A stretch of DNA of 64,000 nt from Hymenobacter cheonanensis (GTDB lineage: Bacteria; Bacteroidota; Bacteroidia; Cytophagales; Hymenobacteraceae): the NCBI RefSeq assembly GCF_030581075.1, contig NZ_JAUQSW010000010.1, positions 124,001 through 188,000 on the forward strand, in the 5' to 3' direction. Positions 1 through 7,736 of the stretch are shown one piece after another (within the stretch, counting starts at the first letter, position 1; the number at the start of each line of letters is the position of its first letter). Under the pieces are notes generated by a model. It was not told where the DNA came from and made no database searches. It saw nothing but the letters and a program-made list of their open reading frames with translations. Position numbers and translations under genes: made by a program.

Positions 1-1
1 G

Positions 2-142
2 CAGGAAGCTTACAAGCACGACATGCCCATGCCCTTCGCCAACCTCATCCGCGACCGCCTCACCGCCACCGTGGCCCTGGGCGAGCCCGACGTGGACTGG
101 GCCAGCTTTGCCAGGCGCGTGTCGGAAGACGCGGGGCTGTAG
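2..142 (+). CDS. 3-hydroxyisobutyrate dehydrogenase-like NAD(P) oxidoreductase, C-terminal fragment
   Basis: Only the last 46 codons are in the window; the gene starts upstream of base 1 and ends at the TAG at 140-142. The fragment reads PFANLIRDRL, then LGEPDVDWAS, then SEDAGL at the C terminus. The pattern of a small helix with RDRL, a D-x-D-W-S/A turn and a terminal DAGL is typical of the all-helical C-terminal domain of the beta-hydroxyacid dehydrogenase (3-hydroxyisobutyrate/6-phosphogluconate dehydrogenase-like) family. The substrate cannot be told from this piece. It is convergent with the fasciclin gene, with a palindromic repeat between them. Confidence 0.6.
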   Translation, partial: QEAYKHDMPMPFANLIRDRLTATVALGEPDVDWASFARRVSEDAGL

Positions 143-152
143 TTGAATTAAA

Positions 153-265
153 ATAAAGAGCGTCAGGCTGAGCTTGCCGAAGCATCTTGGCCGTACCGCT
201 AGGGATTGCTTATTCCTAACGATTCAAACAAGATGCTTCGGCAAGCTCAGCCTGACGCTCTTTAT
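153..265. repeat. Palindromic 3'-end repeat, copy 1
   Basis: Two perfect 36-bp inverted arms (153-188 and 230-265) surround a 41-bp loop. The core reads GTCAGGCTGAGC, then GAAGCATCTT. It lies 10 bp after the stop at 142 and 17 bp before the stop at 283 of the converging gene, so it may act as a two-way terminator. It is one of nine related copies in the window. Confidence 0.85.
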
Positions 266-282
266 GCAAAGCTGGCAGCGGT

Positions 283-921
283 CTACTTGGCCAGCGGCAG
301 CACCACGCCGTCAATCACGTGCGTCACGCCGTTTTTGGAAATCACGTCGGCAATTTGCACGGTGGCGGGGGCGTCTTTGCCATTGCTGACCATCACTTTG
401 CCGTCTTTCACCGAGATGTGCAGCTTCTCGCCGTTCACGGTGGTTAGCTCCTGGCCATCCTTGAGGTCGGCGGCCACCAGGCGGCCGGGGATAACGTGGT
501 AGGTCAGCACGCCTTTAAGCTTGGCGGCGTTGGCGGGGTCTTGCAGGGCGGCCACGGCCGCCTTGGGCAGCTTGGCAAAAGCCGCGTTGGTGGGGGCAAA
601 TACGGTGAAAGGCCCGGCGCCCTTCAGCGTTTCAACCAGGCCGGCCTGCTTCACCAGGCTCACGAGCGTGCTTACGCTCTTGGCAGCCATCGCATTATCC
701 ACAATGTCTTTGTCGGCCGTCATGGCCACGCCGTCTACCATCACGCCGCCGGGCTTGGCCATGCGGGCCGAGTCACCGGCCATCGCGGCCACCGAGTCGG
801 CGGGGTTGGCCGTGCTGTTTTCAGTGGCCGTGGTGGTTTCGGTGGTTTTGTCGCCGCCGCAGCTGGCTAGGCCCAGCGAAAGCGTGAGGGCCGTGGCGAG
901 AGGCAAGAAAATCTTCTTCAT
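283..921 (-). CDS. Fasciclin (FAS1) domain lipoprotein
   Basis: 212 aa. The start gives a lipoprotein signal peptide (MKK, hydrophobic stretch, LASC with Cys21). A low-complexity Thr/Ala/Asp-rich linker follows to about residue 70, then one FAS1 domain to the end, with the typical blocks GPFTVFAPTNAAFAKLP and VLTYHVIPG and an ending in THVIDGVVLP. FAS1 domains mediate adhesion or matrix contact; in Bacteroidota such lipoproteins are usually envelope-exposed. It is monocistronic by layout: its 3' end faces the partial gene across a palindromic repeat, and its start is divergent from the cyclophilin gene. Family call firm, exact role unknown. Confidence 0.9.
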   Translation of the reverse strand: MKKIFLPLATALTLSLGLASCGGDKTTETTTATENSTANPADSVAAMAGDSARMAKPGGVMVDGVAMTADKDIVDNAMAAKSVSTLVSLVKQAGLVETLKGAGPFTVFAPTNAAFAKLPKAAVAALQDPANAAKLKGVLTYHVIPGRLVAADLKDGQELTTVNGEKLHISVKDGKVMVSNGKDAPATVQIADVISKNGVTHVIDGVVLPLAK

Positions 922-1020
922 GAAAAAAGGAAATAGGGATTTTTGGAAAACATCCGGCTAGCCTTACGTAATAGCCAGGGCCTGTGGTTGGCCTAAACCC
1001 CGGCCCCGGGCAAGCTGTTT

Positions 1021-1028
1021 TACCTTCG
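1021..1028 (+). promoter_or_regulatory. Candidate -7 box of the cyclophilin gene
   Basis: TACCTTCG matches the Bacteroidota -7 element TAnnTTTG at seven of eight positions and lies 59 bp before the ATG at 1088. No convincing -33 box was seen at the expected distance. Confidence 0.4.
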
Positions 1029-1087
1029 CAGTGCCCGGCCAGCCTAAGCCGGGCAGTTTCCCACCCTTCACTTCAGGTTATTTTTCG

Positions 1088-1555
1088 ATGAAAACCGCTG
1101 AAATCCACACGCCTAAGGGCGTTATGAAAGTTGAGTTCTACGAGCAGGATGCTCCTAACACCGTGAAGAACTTCACCGACCTAGCCAGCAAAGGCTTCTA
1201 CGACGGCACTACCTTCCACCGTGTCATCCCGAATTTTGTGATTCAGGGCGGCGACCCCAACACCAAGCCCGGCGCCAAGGGCGCGCCCGGCACCGGCGGC
1301 CCCGGCTACAAAATCGACTGCGAAACCAGCGGCGGCCATCAATACCACGAGCGCGGCGCGCTCAGCATGGCTCACGCCGGCAAAAACACCGGCGGCTCGC
1401 AGTTTTTTGTAGTGCACAGCCGCGACAATACTGCCCACCTCGACCGCGTGCACACCGTATTCGGCAAAGTGGTAGAAGGCCTGGACGTGATTGACCAGAT
1501 TCGCCCGAATGACACGATTGAGAAAATCGTGGTGAAGGACGACGCGCAGGCGTAA
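1088..1555 (+). CDS. Peptidylprolyl isomerase, cyclophilin type (PpiB-like)
   Basis: 155 aa, a full single-domain cyclophilin with no signal peptide, so cytoplasmic. It catalyses cis-trans isomerisation of Xaa-Pro bonds. Visible family blocks are FHRVIPNFVIQGGDP, GALSMAHAGKNTGGSQFF and the active-site surroundings HLDRVHTVFGKV. An upstream in-frame GTG at 1031 would add 19 residues with no family match, so the ATG at 1088 is preferred. A strong inverted repeat follows the stop and is shared with the converging DUF4269 gene. Confidence 0.93.
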   Translation: MKTAEIHTPKGVMKVEFYEQDAPNTVKNFTDLASKGFYDGTTFHRVIPNFVIQGGDPNTKPGAKGAPGTGGPGYKIDCETSGGHQYHERGALSMAHAGKNTGGSQFFVVHSRDNTAHLDRVHTVFGKVVEGLDVIDQIRPNDTIEKIVVKDDAQA

Positions 1556-1559
1556 GCTT

Positions 1560-1626
1560 TTGCCCTAGCACCATAAAAAGGCCGTTCTGTTTAGTCAGAG
1601 CGGCCTTTTTTATGGTGCTAGGGCAA
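1560..1626. terminator. Bidirectional terminator hairpin
   Basis: Arms of about 25 bp (1560-1584 and 1601-1626) contain AAAAAGGCCG on one side and CGGCCTTTTTT on the other, so both strands end in a U-tract after the stem. It sits between two converging stops (1555 and 1628). Confidence 0.88.
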
Positions 1627-1627
1627 G

Positions 1628-2194
1628 CTAACGCTGGCTACCTTCGACCACGGACGCCAGCGCGGCATCATCCCAGGTTTCCAGCGCCAGCAAGGCGTGG
1701 TAGGGGTTGCCGGGCAGGCCTAGCACCTGGGCAAAGGCCGGCTCCGTTTTCAGGCCGCTAGCCTTAAGCGCCAGCACCTGCTGCCGCAAGGCCGCGCCGC
1801 CCACCGCCAGCAGCCGCGCCTCCACTACCAGATGGCGATAGCCGTTTTGGCGCGCCGTGGGTTGGGCCTGCCCAAACACCTCCACCGCTAGCCCCTCCAC
1901 CAAAAATGAGGCCGCGAGGGCGGGCTCCGCGGTATTTACCGACCGCACCACATACCCCAAATGCCCGGCAAACCCGGCCAGCGCCTGGCGAAAATCAGTC
2001 CAATCGGGCACCTCACAAATAATATCCAGGTCGCTGCCCGGTACGGTGAGGTCCAGCGGGAAAGTGCCCACCAGCACAGGGTCGTAGCGGCGCAAGCGTG
2101 GCAGCAGTTCATGCCGCCTCAGTACCTCAAATGCCTGGCGCTGCGGTGCGCTGCCGTGTTGCAAGTAGCCAAGGTCTTTCCAGTCCGGAAGCAT
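1628..2194 (-). CDS. DUF4269 protein, nucleotidyltransferase-like
   Basis: 188 aa. The N-terminal half carries LVGTFPLDLTVPGSDLDIIC: a G-T-x-P-L segment followed by G-S-D-L-D, the carboxylate pair of nucleotidyltransferase-fold proteins. This signature defines DUF4269, for which I know no established substrate. It lies 82 bp downstream of the MoxR-like gene on the same strand, with a terminator hairpin between them, so it is probably transcribed separately. No membrane segment or signal peptide. Confidence 0.75.
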   Translation of the reverse strand: MLPDWKDLGYLQHGSAPQRQAFEVLRRHELLPRLRRYDPVLVGTFPLDLTVPGSDLDIICEVPDWTDFRQALAGFAGHLGYVVRSVNTAEPALAASFLVEGLAVEVFGQAQPTARQNGYRHLVVEARLLAVGGAALRQQVLALKASGLKTEPAFAQVLGLPGNPYHALLALETWDDAALASVVEGSQR

Positions 2195-2203
2195 GACGCA
2201 AAG

Positions 2204-2239
2204 AAAAGCCCCGCGTACCGGGCGGTATGCGGGGCTTTT
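2204..2239 (-). terminator. Terminator of the MoxR-like gene
   Basis: AAAAGCCCCGC (2204-2214) pairs with GCGGGGCTTTT (2229-2239). It lies between the stop of the MoxR-like gene (2277) and the start of the DUF4269 gene (2194), and either strand has a U-tract. Confidence 0.85.
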
Positions 2240-2276
2240 GTTTGGGCAGTCGCGGGCTGAAAGTCCGTGCTACGGC

Positions 2277-3797
2277 CTAGCGGCGGCGGCGGGGCTTAGG
2301 GTCTTCGTCCTCATCGTCGTCGTCGCCGAAGCTGGGCATGGTGAACATCGACGAAAGCAGGTCTTTGAACTGGGCGCCGGCCGTGAGCTTGTTGCGCGAG
2401 ATGAGCGAGTGCTCGGCTAGCCCGTGCAGCAGAAATTCCATGAGGAAATAGGTGGTCTCGGCGTCTTCCTTGGGGTGCAGCTCGGTCACGATGTCGCGCA
2501 GGCCGGGCACTTTATCGAGGGCGGCGCGGTAGTCGGCGGTGCTGGCATCGCTGAGGATGTCGAGCGTGTTGCCGTTGCCAAACCACTCCTGCACCGTTTT
2601 GTAGGGGCTAGGGCGGTTTTTGAGCTTCTTGGCCTTGTCGGGGTCAGGGAAGTAGTTGAGAAACAGCGTGCGGATGGCCTTGCCCATCAGCTTCTCAGCC
2701 ACGATGCCCGCGCCTTCCTGCTCACCCTCGTACACCAGCTCTACCTTGCCCGTAATGGCGGGCACGGCCGAAATAAAGTCGGCCACGCGCACGTAGGTGC
2801 TCGTTTCGCCGTTGATGAGCGCGCGGCGCTCGGCGCCGGCAATTACCTGCTCGTAGGCCGAGATGGTGAGGCGGGCCGACACGCCCGACTTGGCATCTAC
2901 AAACTCGGAGCCGCGCGCCTCCACGGCCACCTGCTCCACGAGGTCGTGGGTTATTTCATTGGTCGTCACCAGGCCGCGCTGCTCTTCCTTGATGCGCGCC
3001 TCCTGCTTGGTAATGCGCTTGCCGATTTCAATCGACTTGGGGTAGTGCGTGATAATCTGGGCGTCGATGCGGTCCTTGAGCGGCGTCACAATGCTGCCCC
3101 GGTTGGTGTAATCCTCGGGGTTGGCCGTGAACACGAACTGAATATCGAGCGGCAAGCGCACCTTAAAGCCACGAATCTGGATGTCGCCTTCCTGCAAGAT
3201 GTTGAACAGCGACACCTGAATGCGGGCCTGCAAGTCGGGCAACTCGTTTATCACGAAAATGCCGCGGTGCGCGCGGGGTATCAGGCCGAAGTGAATCACC
3301 CGCTCGTCCGAGTAAGGCAGCTTGAGCGTGGCGGCCTTGATGGGGTCGGCGTCGCCGATGAGGTCGGCCACCGTCACGTCGGGCGTGGCCAGCTTCTCGG
3401 TGTAGCGGTCGGCGCGGCCCAGCCACTCGATGGGCGTGTCGTCGCCCTTCTCCTCAATGAGGTTTTTGGCGTACACCGACAGCGGCTGCATGGGGTCGTC
3501 ATTCAGCTCCGAGCCCTTCACTACGGGGATAAACGGGTCGAGCAGGTTGATGAGCAGGCGCGCAATGCGGGTTTTGGCCTGGCCGCGCAGGCCAAGCAGG
3601 TTGATGTGGTGCCCGGCCAAAATAGCGCGCTGCAGCTCGGGTATCACGGTTTCGTCGTAGCCGAAGATGCCGGGAAACACGTCTTCCTTGTTTTTGAGTT
3701 TAGAAATGAGGTTATCCCGCAGTTCTTGTTTCACGGTGCGGGGCTGGTAACCACTGGCGCGGAGCTGGCCCAGGGTGCGGATAGTTTCGTGCTTCAT
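2277..3797 (-). CDS. MoxR/magnesium-chelatase subunit I-like AAA+ ATPase
   Basis: 506 aa. Walker A is GLRGQAKT at residues 69-76 (G-x-x-G-x-x-K-T) and Walker B ends VINELPDL near residues 182-189, with Glu185 and Asn in place of the usual Asp. The arginine-finger region TPLKDRIDAQI follows. The order matches the ChlI/MoxR branch of AAA+ proteins. The C terminus is a run of Asp/Glu followed by PKPRRRR. Such ATPases work with von Willebrand A partners as chaperones or chelatases; the matching VWA gene is at 4994-6103, on the same strand but upstream beyond the rhomboid gene. No chlorophyll genes are visible, so a chelatase role is unlikely. Confidence 0.8.
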   Translation of the reverse strand: MKHETIRTLGQLRASGYQPRTVKQELRDNLISKLKNKEDVFPGIFGYDETVIPELQRAILAGHHINLLGLRGQAKTRIARLLINLLDPFIPVVKGSELNDDPMQPLSVYAKNLIEEKGDDTPIEWLGRADRYTEKLATPDVTVADLIGDADPIKAATLKLPYSDERVIHFGLIPRAHRGIFVINELPDLQARIQVSLFNILQEGDIQIRGFKVRLPLDIQFVFTANPEDYTNRGSIVTPLKDRIDAQIITHYPKSIEIGKRITKQEARIKEEQRGLVTTNEITHDLVEQVAVEARGSEFVDAKSGVSARLTISAYEQVIAGAERRALINGETSTYVRVADFISAVPAITGKVELVYEGEQEGAGIVAEKLMGKAIRTLFLNYFPDPDKAKKLKNRPSPYKTVQEWFGNGNTLDILSDASTADYRAALDKVPGLRDIVTELHPKEDAETTYFLMEFLLHGLAEHSLISRNKLTAGAQFKDLLSSMFTMPSFGDDDDEDEDPKPRRRR

Positions 3798-3969
3798 TAG
3801 CCCTTAAACCCGCAGAGGGCCCTTGAGGTTCAGGCCAACGGGGCAGAGATTTTTCGCTCCAAAGCCCATCTCCAGCCCCGGGCAAATGCCGCCAAGGCTG
3901 GCCGGGGCTGGCAGCTACTTATGGTCGGGCCTATTTTTTGAATCTCAGCGGGTTTTGAGGGCCTGGCGC

Positions 3970-4000
3970 TTGCGGCAGCAGGGGCCTGCTTGTTACTTTG
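3970..4000 (+). promoter_or_regulatory. Candidate promoter of the rhomboid gene
   Basis: TTG at 3970-3972 and TTACTTTG at 3993-4000 are 20 bp apart, the spacing expected between the -33 (TTTG) and -7 (TAnnTTTG) boxes of Bacteroidota promoters. The ATG follows at 4091. Confidence 0.4.
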
Positions 4001-4090
4001 CCCGGCTATTTTGCTATGCTGCGGGCTGCGCATTTTCCCGGACCCGGTTTCGCTTCCGCTCTTCTCTTCAACACCTACCCGTCTTTCTGC

Positions 4091-4918
4091 ATGCCCGATT
4101 TTGGTATCATTGGCCTGGCCATTGTGCTAGCCATTTTTTTCGTTTCCTATAAAGGCTTTAAAGACCCTGCTTACCTCGACCGCTATGCCTTTCGGGTCGC
4201 CGATATTAGCCACGGGCGGCAGTACTACCGGCTGCTCACCTCCGGTTTTTTGCACACCGGCTGGCGGCACCTGGTGCTCAACCTGCTCACGTTTTACTTC
4301 TTTAGTGGCAGTGTGGAAGTCATGCTGGGCTATCGCAACTTCCTCCTGCTTTACGGGGCTAGCCTCGTAGGCGGCAACTTATTCTCGCTGCTGCTGCATC
4401 GGCACGAGGAAGACTACAGCGCCGTAGGGGCTTCGGGGGCCATCAGCGGGTTGGTTTTTGCGGCTATCACGCTGTATCCCGGCATCGAGGTGGGCATGCT
4501 GGGTCTGTTTGTGCCCGGCTGGCTGTATGGCATGCTATACGTGGTGATTTCGGCCTACGGCATCACTGCCCGGCGCGACAATATTGGGCACGATGCCCAC
4601 CTGGGCGGCGGGCTGGTGGGGTTGCTGGTGGTTGTCTGCCTGCAGCCCGAACTGCTGCGCACCAACTACTTACCCATTATTGCCATTCTGGCCCCCGCCC
4701 TGGGGTTCTTCTACTTGCTTATCAAAAGGCCCGAAGCCCTGGTACTGGGTAATTTATTCGGGCGCTCGCCGGCCTACCAAACCGTTGACGATAAGTACTA
4801 TGCCCAGCAGCGGCAGCAAGAGCAAGACCTTGACTACCTGCTCGACAAAATCAGTCATAAAGGCCTCGACAGCCTGAGTACCAAAGAGAAAGCGAAGCTG
4901 GAAAAGCTATCTCGCTAG
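4091..4918 (+). CDS. Rhomboid family intramembrane serine protease
   Basis: 275 aa with about six hydrophobic segments. The catalytic dyad is Ser115 in VGASGAISG and His170 in GHDAHLGGG; the conserved HxxxN of rhomboids is His60-Asn64 (HLVLN). The C-terminal 65 residues are polar and rich in Gln/Lys/Leu, cytosolic by prediction. An in-frame ATG at 3998 would add 31 residues without hydrophobic character, so 4091 is preferred. It cleaves transmembrane helices of other proteins; the substrate is not evident. It lies inverted between the MoxR-like ATPase and its VWA partner. Confidence 0.9.
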   Translation: MPDFGIIGLAIVLAIFFVSYKGFKDPAYLDRYAFRVADISHGRQYYRLLTSGFLHTGWRHLVLNLLTFYFFSGSVEVMLGYRNFLLLYGASLVGGNLFSLLLHRHEEDYSAVGASGAISGLVFAAITLYPGIEVGMLGLFVPGWLYGMLYVVISAYGITARRDNIGHDAHLGGGLVGLLVVVCLQPELLRTNYLPIIAILAPALGFFYLLIKRPEALVLGNLFGRSPAYQTVDDKYYAQQRQQEQDLDYLLDKISHKGLDSLSTKEKAKLEKLSR

Positions 4919-4940
4919 CCCCCGCGCAAGCTCCAGATGC

Positions 4941-4976
4941 AAAAGGCCGTCCTGTACACAGCAGGACGGCCTTTTT
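4941..4976 (+). terminator. Terminator of the rhomboid gene
   Basis: AAAAGGCCGTCCTG (4941-4954) pairs with CAGGACGGCCTTTT (4962-4975) over a 7-base loop, with T-tracts on both strands. It separates the converging rhomboid and VWA genes. Confidence 0.85.
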
Positions 4977-4993
4977 ATTATCAGCAAAGTAGC

Positions 4994-6103
4994 TTACAGC
5001 GACTTGCGCCGGTTTTTCTTATAATCCTCAAACACCAGGTGCCCCAGCCCCTTCAGGCCCGAGTAGTAGGCCTTGCCCTGGTTTACCTCCGTGAACTCCT
5101 CCACAAATTTTTGCAGATACGGGTCAGAAGTAATCATAAACGTGGTAATCGGAATCTTAATGCGGCGGGCGGCGGCGGCCAGGTTCAGCGTTTTGTTCAC
5201 CACCTTACGGTCGAGGCCGAACGAGTTTTTGTAGTAGCCGGTGCCTTCCTTCAGGCAGGTGGGCTTGCCGTCGGTAATCATAAAAATCTGCTTGTTGGGC
5301 GTTTTGCGTTTGCGCAGCAGATCCATGGCTAGCTCCAGGCCGGCCACCGTGTTGGTGTGGTAGGGGCCCACTTGCAGGTACGGCAGGTCCTTCACCTCAA
5401 TTTGCCAGGCGTCGTTGCCGAATACGATGACGTCGAGCGTATCCTTGGGGTACTTCTGCTTCACCAGCTCGGCCAAGGCCATCGCCACCTTCTTGGCGGG
5501 CGTAATGCGGTCCTCACCGTAGAGTATCATCGAGTGCGAGATGTCAATCATGAGCACCGTGCTGGTCTGCGACTTGTGCTCGTTTTCGCGCACTTCGAGG
5601 TCGCCCTCGGTCAGCATGAAGTTGTCGCCGTCCATGCCGTGGTTGAGCTGGGCATTGCGAATGCTCTCCGACATCTGAATCTGCTCGAGCGAGTCGCCGA
5701 AGCGGAACTCGCGCAGGTCAGTGCTCTGCTCGTCGCCCTGCCCGGTGTGGGGCGTGCGGTGGTTGCCGGTGTTGCCGCGCTTGAGCTTGCCAAAAATCTC
5801 CTCCAGCGCCGACTTACGGATTTTCTGCTCGGTTTTGGGCGTGATTTTCAGCTCGCCCCGCTCCTGCTCGTTCTCATCAATGTAGCCCTTCTTCTTGAGG
5901 TCGTCGATGAAGTTGCCCATGCCGTAGTCGTTGTCGGTGAGGCCGTACTGCTTGTCCAGCTCATTGAGCCACTGCAAGGCCTCCCCCACATCGCCGCTGG
6001 TGATGGTTATCAACTGCATAAACAGCTTGAACAGCTGCTCAAACCCCTTTTCGCCTGAATTTTCATCGGGCACAAAATCTTGAAAGCGAACGCCAATAGC
6101 CAT
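4994..6103 (-). CDS. VWA domain protein, partner of the MoxR-like ATPase
   Basis: 369 aa. The N-terminal 170 residues are helical and charged. The von Willebrand A domain follows, with a complete MIDAS metal site: D187-I-S189-H-S191, the threonine in PYHTNTVAG, and the aspartate in MITDGKP. This is the ChlD/BatA-like arrangement that couples to AAA+ ATPases of the MoxR/ChlI type, one of which is encoded at 2277-3797. The start at 6103 (MAIGVRFQDF) is preferred over an upstream in-frame start at 6169 that adds a non-conserved leader. No signal peptide, so cytoplasmic. Confidence 0.82.
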   Translation of the reverse strand: MAIGVRFQDFVPDENSGEKGFEQLFKLFMQLITITSGDVGEALQWLNELDKQYGLTDNDYGMGNFIDDLKKKGYIDENEQERGELKITPKTEQKIRKSALEEIFGKLKRGNTGNHRTPHTGQGDEQSTDLREFRFGDSLEQIQMSESIRNAQLNHGMDGDNFMLTEGDLEVRENEHKSQTSTVLMIDISHSMILYGEDRITPAKKVAMALAELVKQKYPKDTLDVIVFGNDAWQIEVKDLPYLQVGPYHTNTVAGLELAMDLLRKRKTPNKQIFMITDGKPTCLKEGTGYYKNSFGLDRKVVNKTLNLAAAARRIKIPITTFMITSDPYLQKFVEEFTEVNQGKAYYSGLKGLGHLVFEDYKKNRRKSL

Positions 6104-6207
6104 AATTTTCTCTACGTAAAGTACGAATGCACCTGCTGGGGCGCGCCACGAAGCTACTCGGCCCAACAACGCCCGCGCCGGTAATGTTTCCCGGCCGCTA
6201 GCCTCCG

Positions 6208-7200
6208 CTAGTGCCCCGGTGCCGGGCGCGGGCGCAGCCGCCGGTACAGGGCCATGCGCGCCGCCTTGAGCTGGCGCACCGGCCAGGGCAGGCGGTTGGC
6301 GGCAATGGCCAGGTACGGCGCCGGCGCTGGCCCAAAGCTGCTGTAGAAGTGCGCCACGTTGGGCACCTCCGGCGCCTCAAAATCGAATACCAGGTCCTGG
6401 CCCGCGTGGGCGCGCAGCACCTCATCGAGCAGCACCGAAATGGCGCCGGCCTCCTTGCCGGCCTGCGTCGAGCAATTGAAAATGTAGGTCAGGTGCTGCT
6501 TGAAATGAAACAGCAGGCCCATCGCCAGCACCTCGCCGCTAGCCCCCCGCACCTGCCACATGGTAGCTAGGCCCTCCTGCCGGGCGCGCGCATACAGCGC
6601 CCGCAGAATGCGATACTCGTAGGCCTCGCCGATGACCCCATAAATTTTGGGCGCCGTGTTTTCGGCAAAAATCTGCACCATCAGGTCGATGTCGGTGGTA
6701 GGCTCTACGTGCAGGCCGCGGCGCCGGGCCTGGTTGAGGCGCCAGCGGCGGTTGGGCTTGTAGCCAGCCAGCAGCTGCGCATAGGGCGGGCGCAGCGACA
6801 GGTAATAAGTCGTGAACGGCACCCCGGCTAGCCCCGGCTGCCCGGCGCCCAGCAACTCGGCATTGCCCGTATTGAAGGCATACTGCGTGATAACCCGAAA
6901 CCGGCCCAGCAAGCGCGCCACCTGCTGCCAGTCGGCAGCCGTAGGCGTTTCGAGCGAAAACAGGCCTAGCTGCTGGGCAAACAGCGGCTGCTTTAAATAG
7001 CGCAGGCCAAACTTGCGCTGCACGGGCAGCGGCAGGCCGGCCACGTAGCGGCCGCCCTCTTCGCGCACGAGCGCCTCCCAGCCCGGCGCCACACTATCGA
7101 GGTACCAGGTGAGGGCGTAGATTAAGCCGTTAGGGGCCTGATTGATAAGCGCGTCCCACTGCGGGCGGTTTATTTCGGCGTGGCGTACGTGGCGGAGCAT
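6208..7200 (-). CDS. GNAT/FemAB-like acyltransferase
   Basis: 330 aa, no signal peptide. Visible landmarks are GLIYALTWYLDSVAPGW near the N terminus, a central YKPNRRWRLNQARRRG segment and the fold-defining stretch with GEVLAMGLLFHF. This resembles GNAT proteins of the FemAB/BioF2 type, which move acyl or aminoacyl groups, often in envelope synthesis. The substrate is unknown. It is divergent from the DUF427 gene; a TACTTTG box on the minus strand at 7240-7246 could be its promoter. The family call rests on overall pattern rather than one diagnostic motif. Confidence 0.65.
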   Translation of the reverse strand: MLRHVRHAEINRPQWDALINQAPNGLIYALTWYLDSVAPGWEALVREEGGRYVAGLPLPVQRKFGLRYLKQPLFAQQLGLFSLETPTAADWQQVARLLGRFRVITQYAFNTGNAELLGAGQPGLAGVPFTTYYLSLRPPYAQLLAGYKPNRRWRLNQARRRGLHVEPTTDIDLMVQIFAENTAPKIYGVIGEAYEYRILRALYARARQEGLATMWQVRGASGEVLAMGLLFHFKQHLTYIFNCSTQAGKEAGAISVLLDEVLRAHAGQDLVFDFEAPEVPNVAHFYSSFGPAPAPYLAIAANRLPWPVRQLKAARMALYRRLRPRPAPGH

Positions 7201-7296
7201 TTACGAAGCAGAGCGCCGGAGCCGGGCGCAAACATCCGGCAAAGTAGCGCGTTTAACCCTGGCCGGGCGGCCATTCAGGTGCCGCACCGCCAGCTT

Positions 7297-7578
7297 ATGA
7301 AAGCCATTTGGAACAATACCGTCGTGGCCGAGAGCGACGACACCGTGGTAGTCGAGAACAACCACTACTTCCCCGCCGATGCGCTCAAAAAGGAATATTT
7401 TGAGGACAGCATCGCCCATACCTCCTGCCCCTGGAAGGGCCGCGCCAGCTACTACTCGCTGCGCGTAAACGGCGAACTCAACAAAGACGCCGCCTGGTTT
7501 TACCCCGAAACCAGCCCCGCCGCCCAGAACATCCAAGGCCGCGTGGCTTTTTGGAAAGGCGTGAAGATTGAGAAGTAG
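7297..7578 (+). CDS. DUF427 domain protein
   Basis: 93 aa, the usual length for a single DUF427 domain. Typical blocks are KAIWNNTVVAESDDT, ENNHYFP, TSCPWKGRASYYS and KDAAWFYPETSP. These are small beta-rich proteins of unknown activity. The ATG at 7297 begins exactly at the domain; a GTG at 7180 would overlap the start of the divergent GNAT gene and is rejected. A palindromic repeat follows the stop. Confidence 0.88.
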   Translation: MKAIWNNTVVAESDDTVVVENNHYFPADALKKEYFEDSIAHTSCPWKGRASYYSLRVNGELNKDAAWFYPETSPAAQNIQGRVAFWKGVKIEK

Positions 7579-7615
7579 ACGCTTTTAAGTAGCAGAACCG
7601 CTCCGTTTTGGCGTA

Positions 7616-7708
7616 TCATGCTGAACGAAGCGAAGCATCGCGCTCGCCTTCGCCTGGACTACTGCTCCTAGCGAAGGCGAGCGCGATGCTTCCCTGCGTT
7701 CAGCATGA
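7616..7708. repeat. Palindromic 3'-end repeat, copy 2
   Basis: The left arm begins TCATGCTGAACGAAGCGAAG and the right arm ends GCGTTCAGCATGA, with an added GC-rich inner stem (GCGAAGGCGAGCGCGATGC on the right). It lies between the converging DUF427 gene (stop 7578) and oxidoreductase gene (stop 7737). It is less perfect than the other copies. Confidence 0.8.
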
Positions 7709-7736
7709 CGTTTCGATTGTCTGCTGCTTTTGCCCG

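Noticed and set aside
153..265. Reading the palindromic repeats as tRNA or CRISPR units
   Set aside because: They are single long hairpins without cloverleaf shape, and no regularly spaced repeats with spacers occur.
2424..3800. Long plus-strand open frame of 458 codons opposite the MoxR-like gene
   Set aside because: It has no motif, is Val/Gly/His-rich as expected from the complement of a high-GC gene, and lies fully antisense to a protein with clear Walker motifs.
2277..6103. True magnesium chelatase for chlorophyll synthesis
   Set aside because: No large ChlH-like subunit or pigment genes are visible and the ATPase/VWA pair fits the general MoxR-VWA type.
7180..7296. N-terminal extension of the DUF427 gene from a GTG
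   Set aside because: It would overlap the start of the divergent GNAT gene and adds residues outside the domain.
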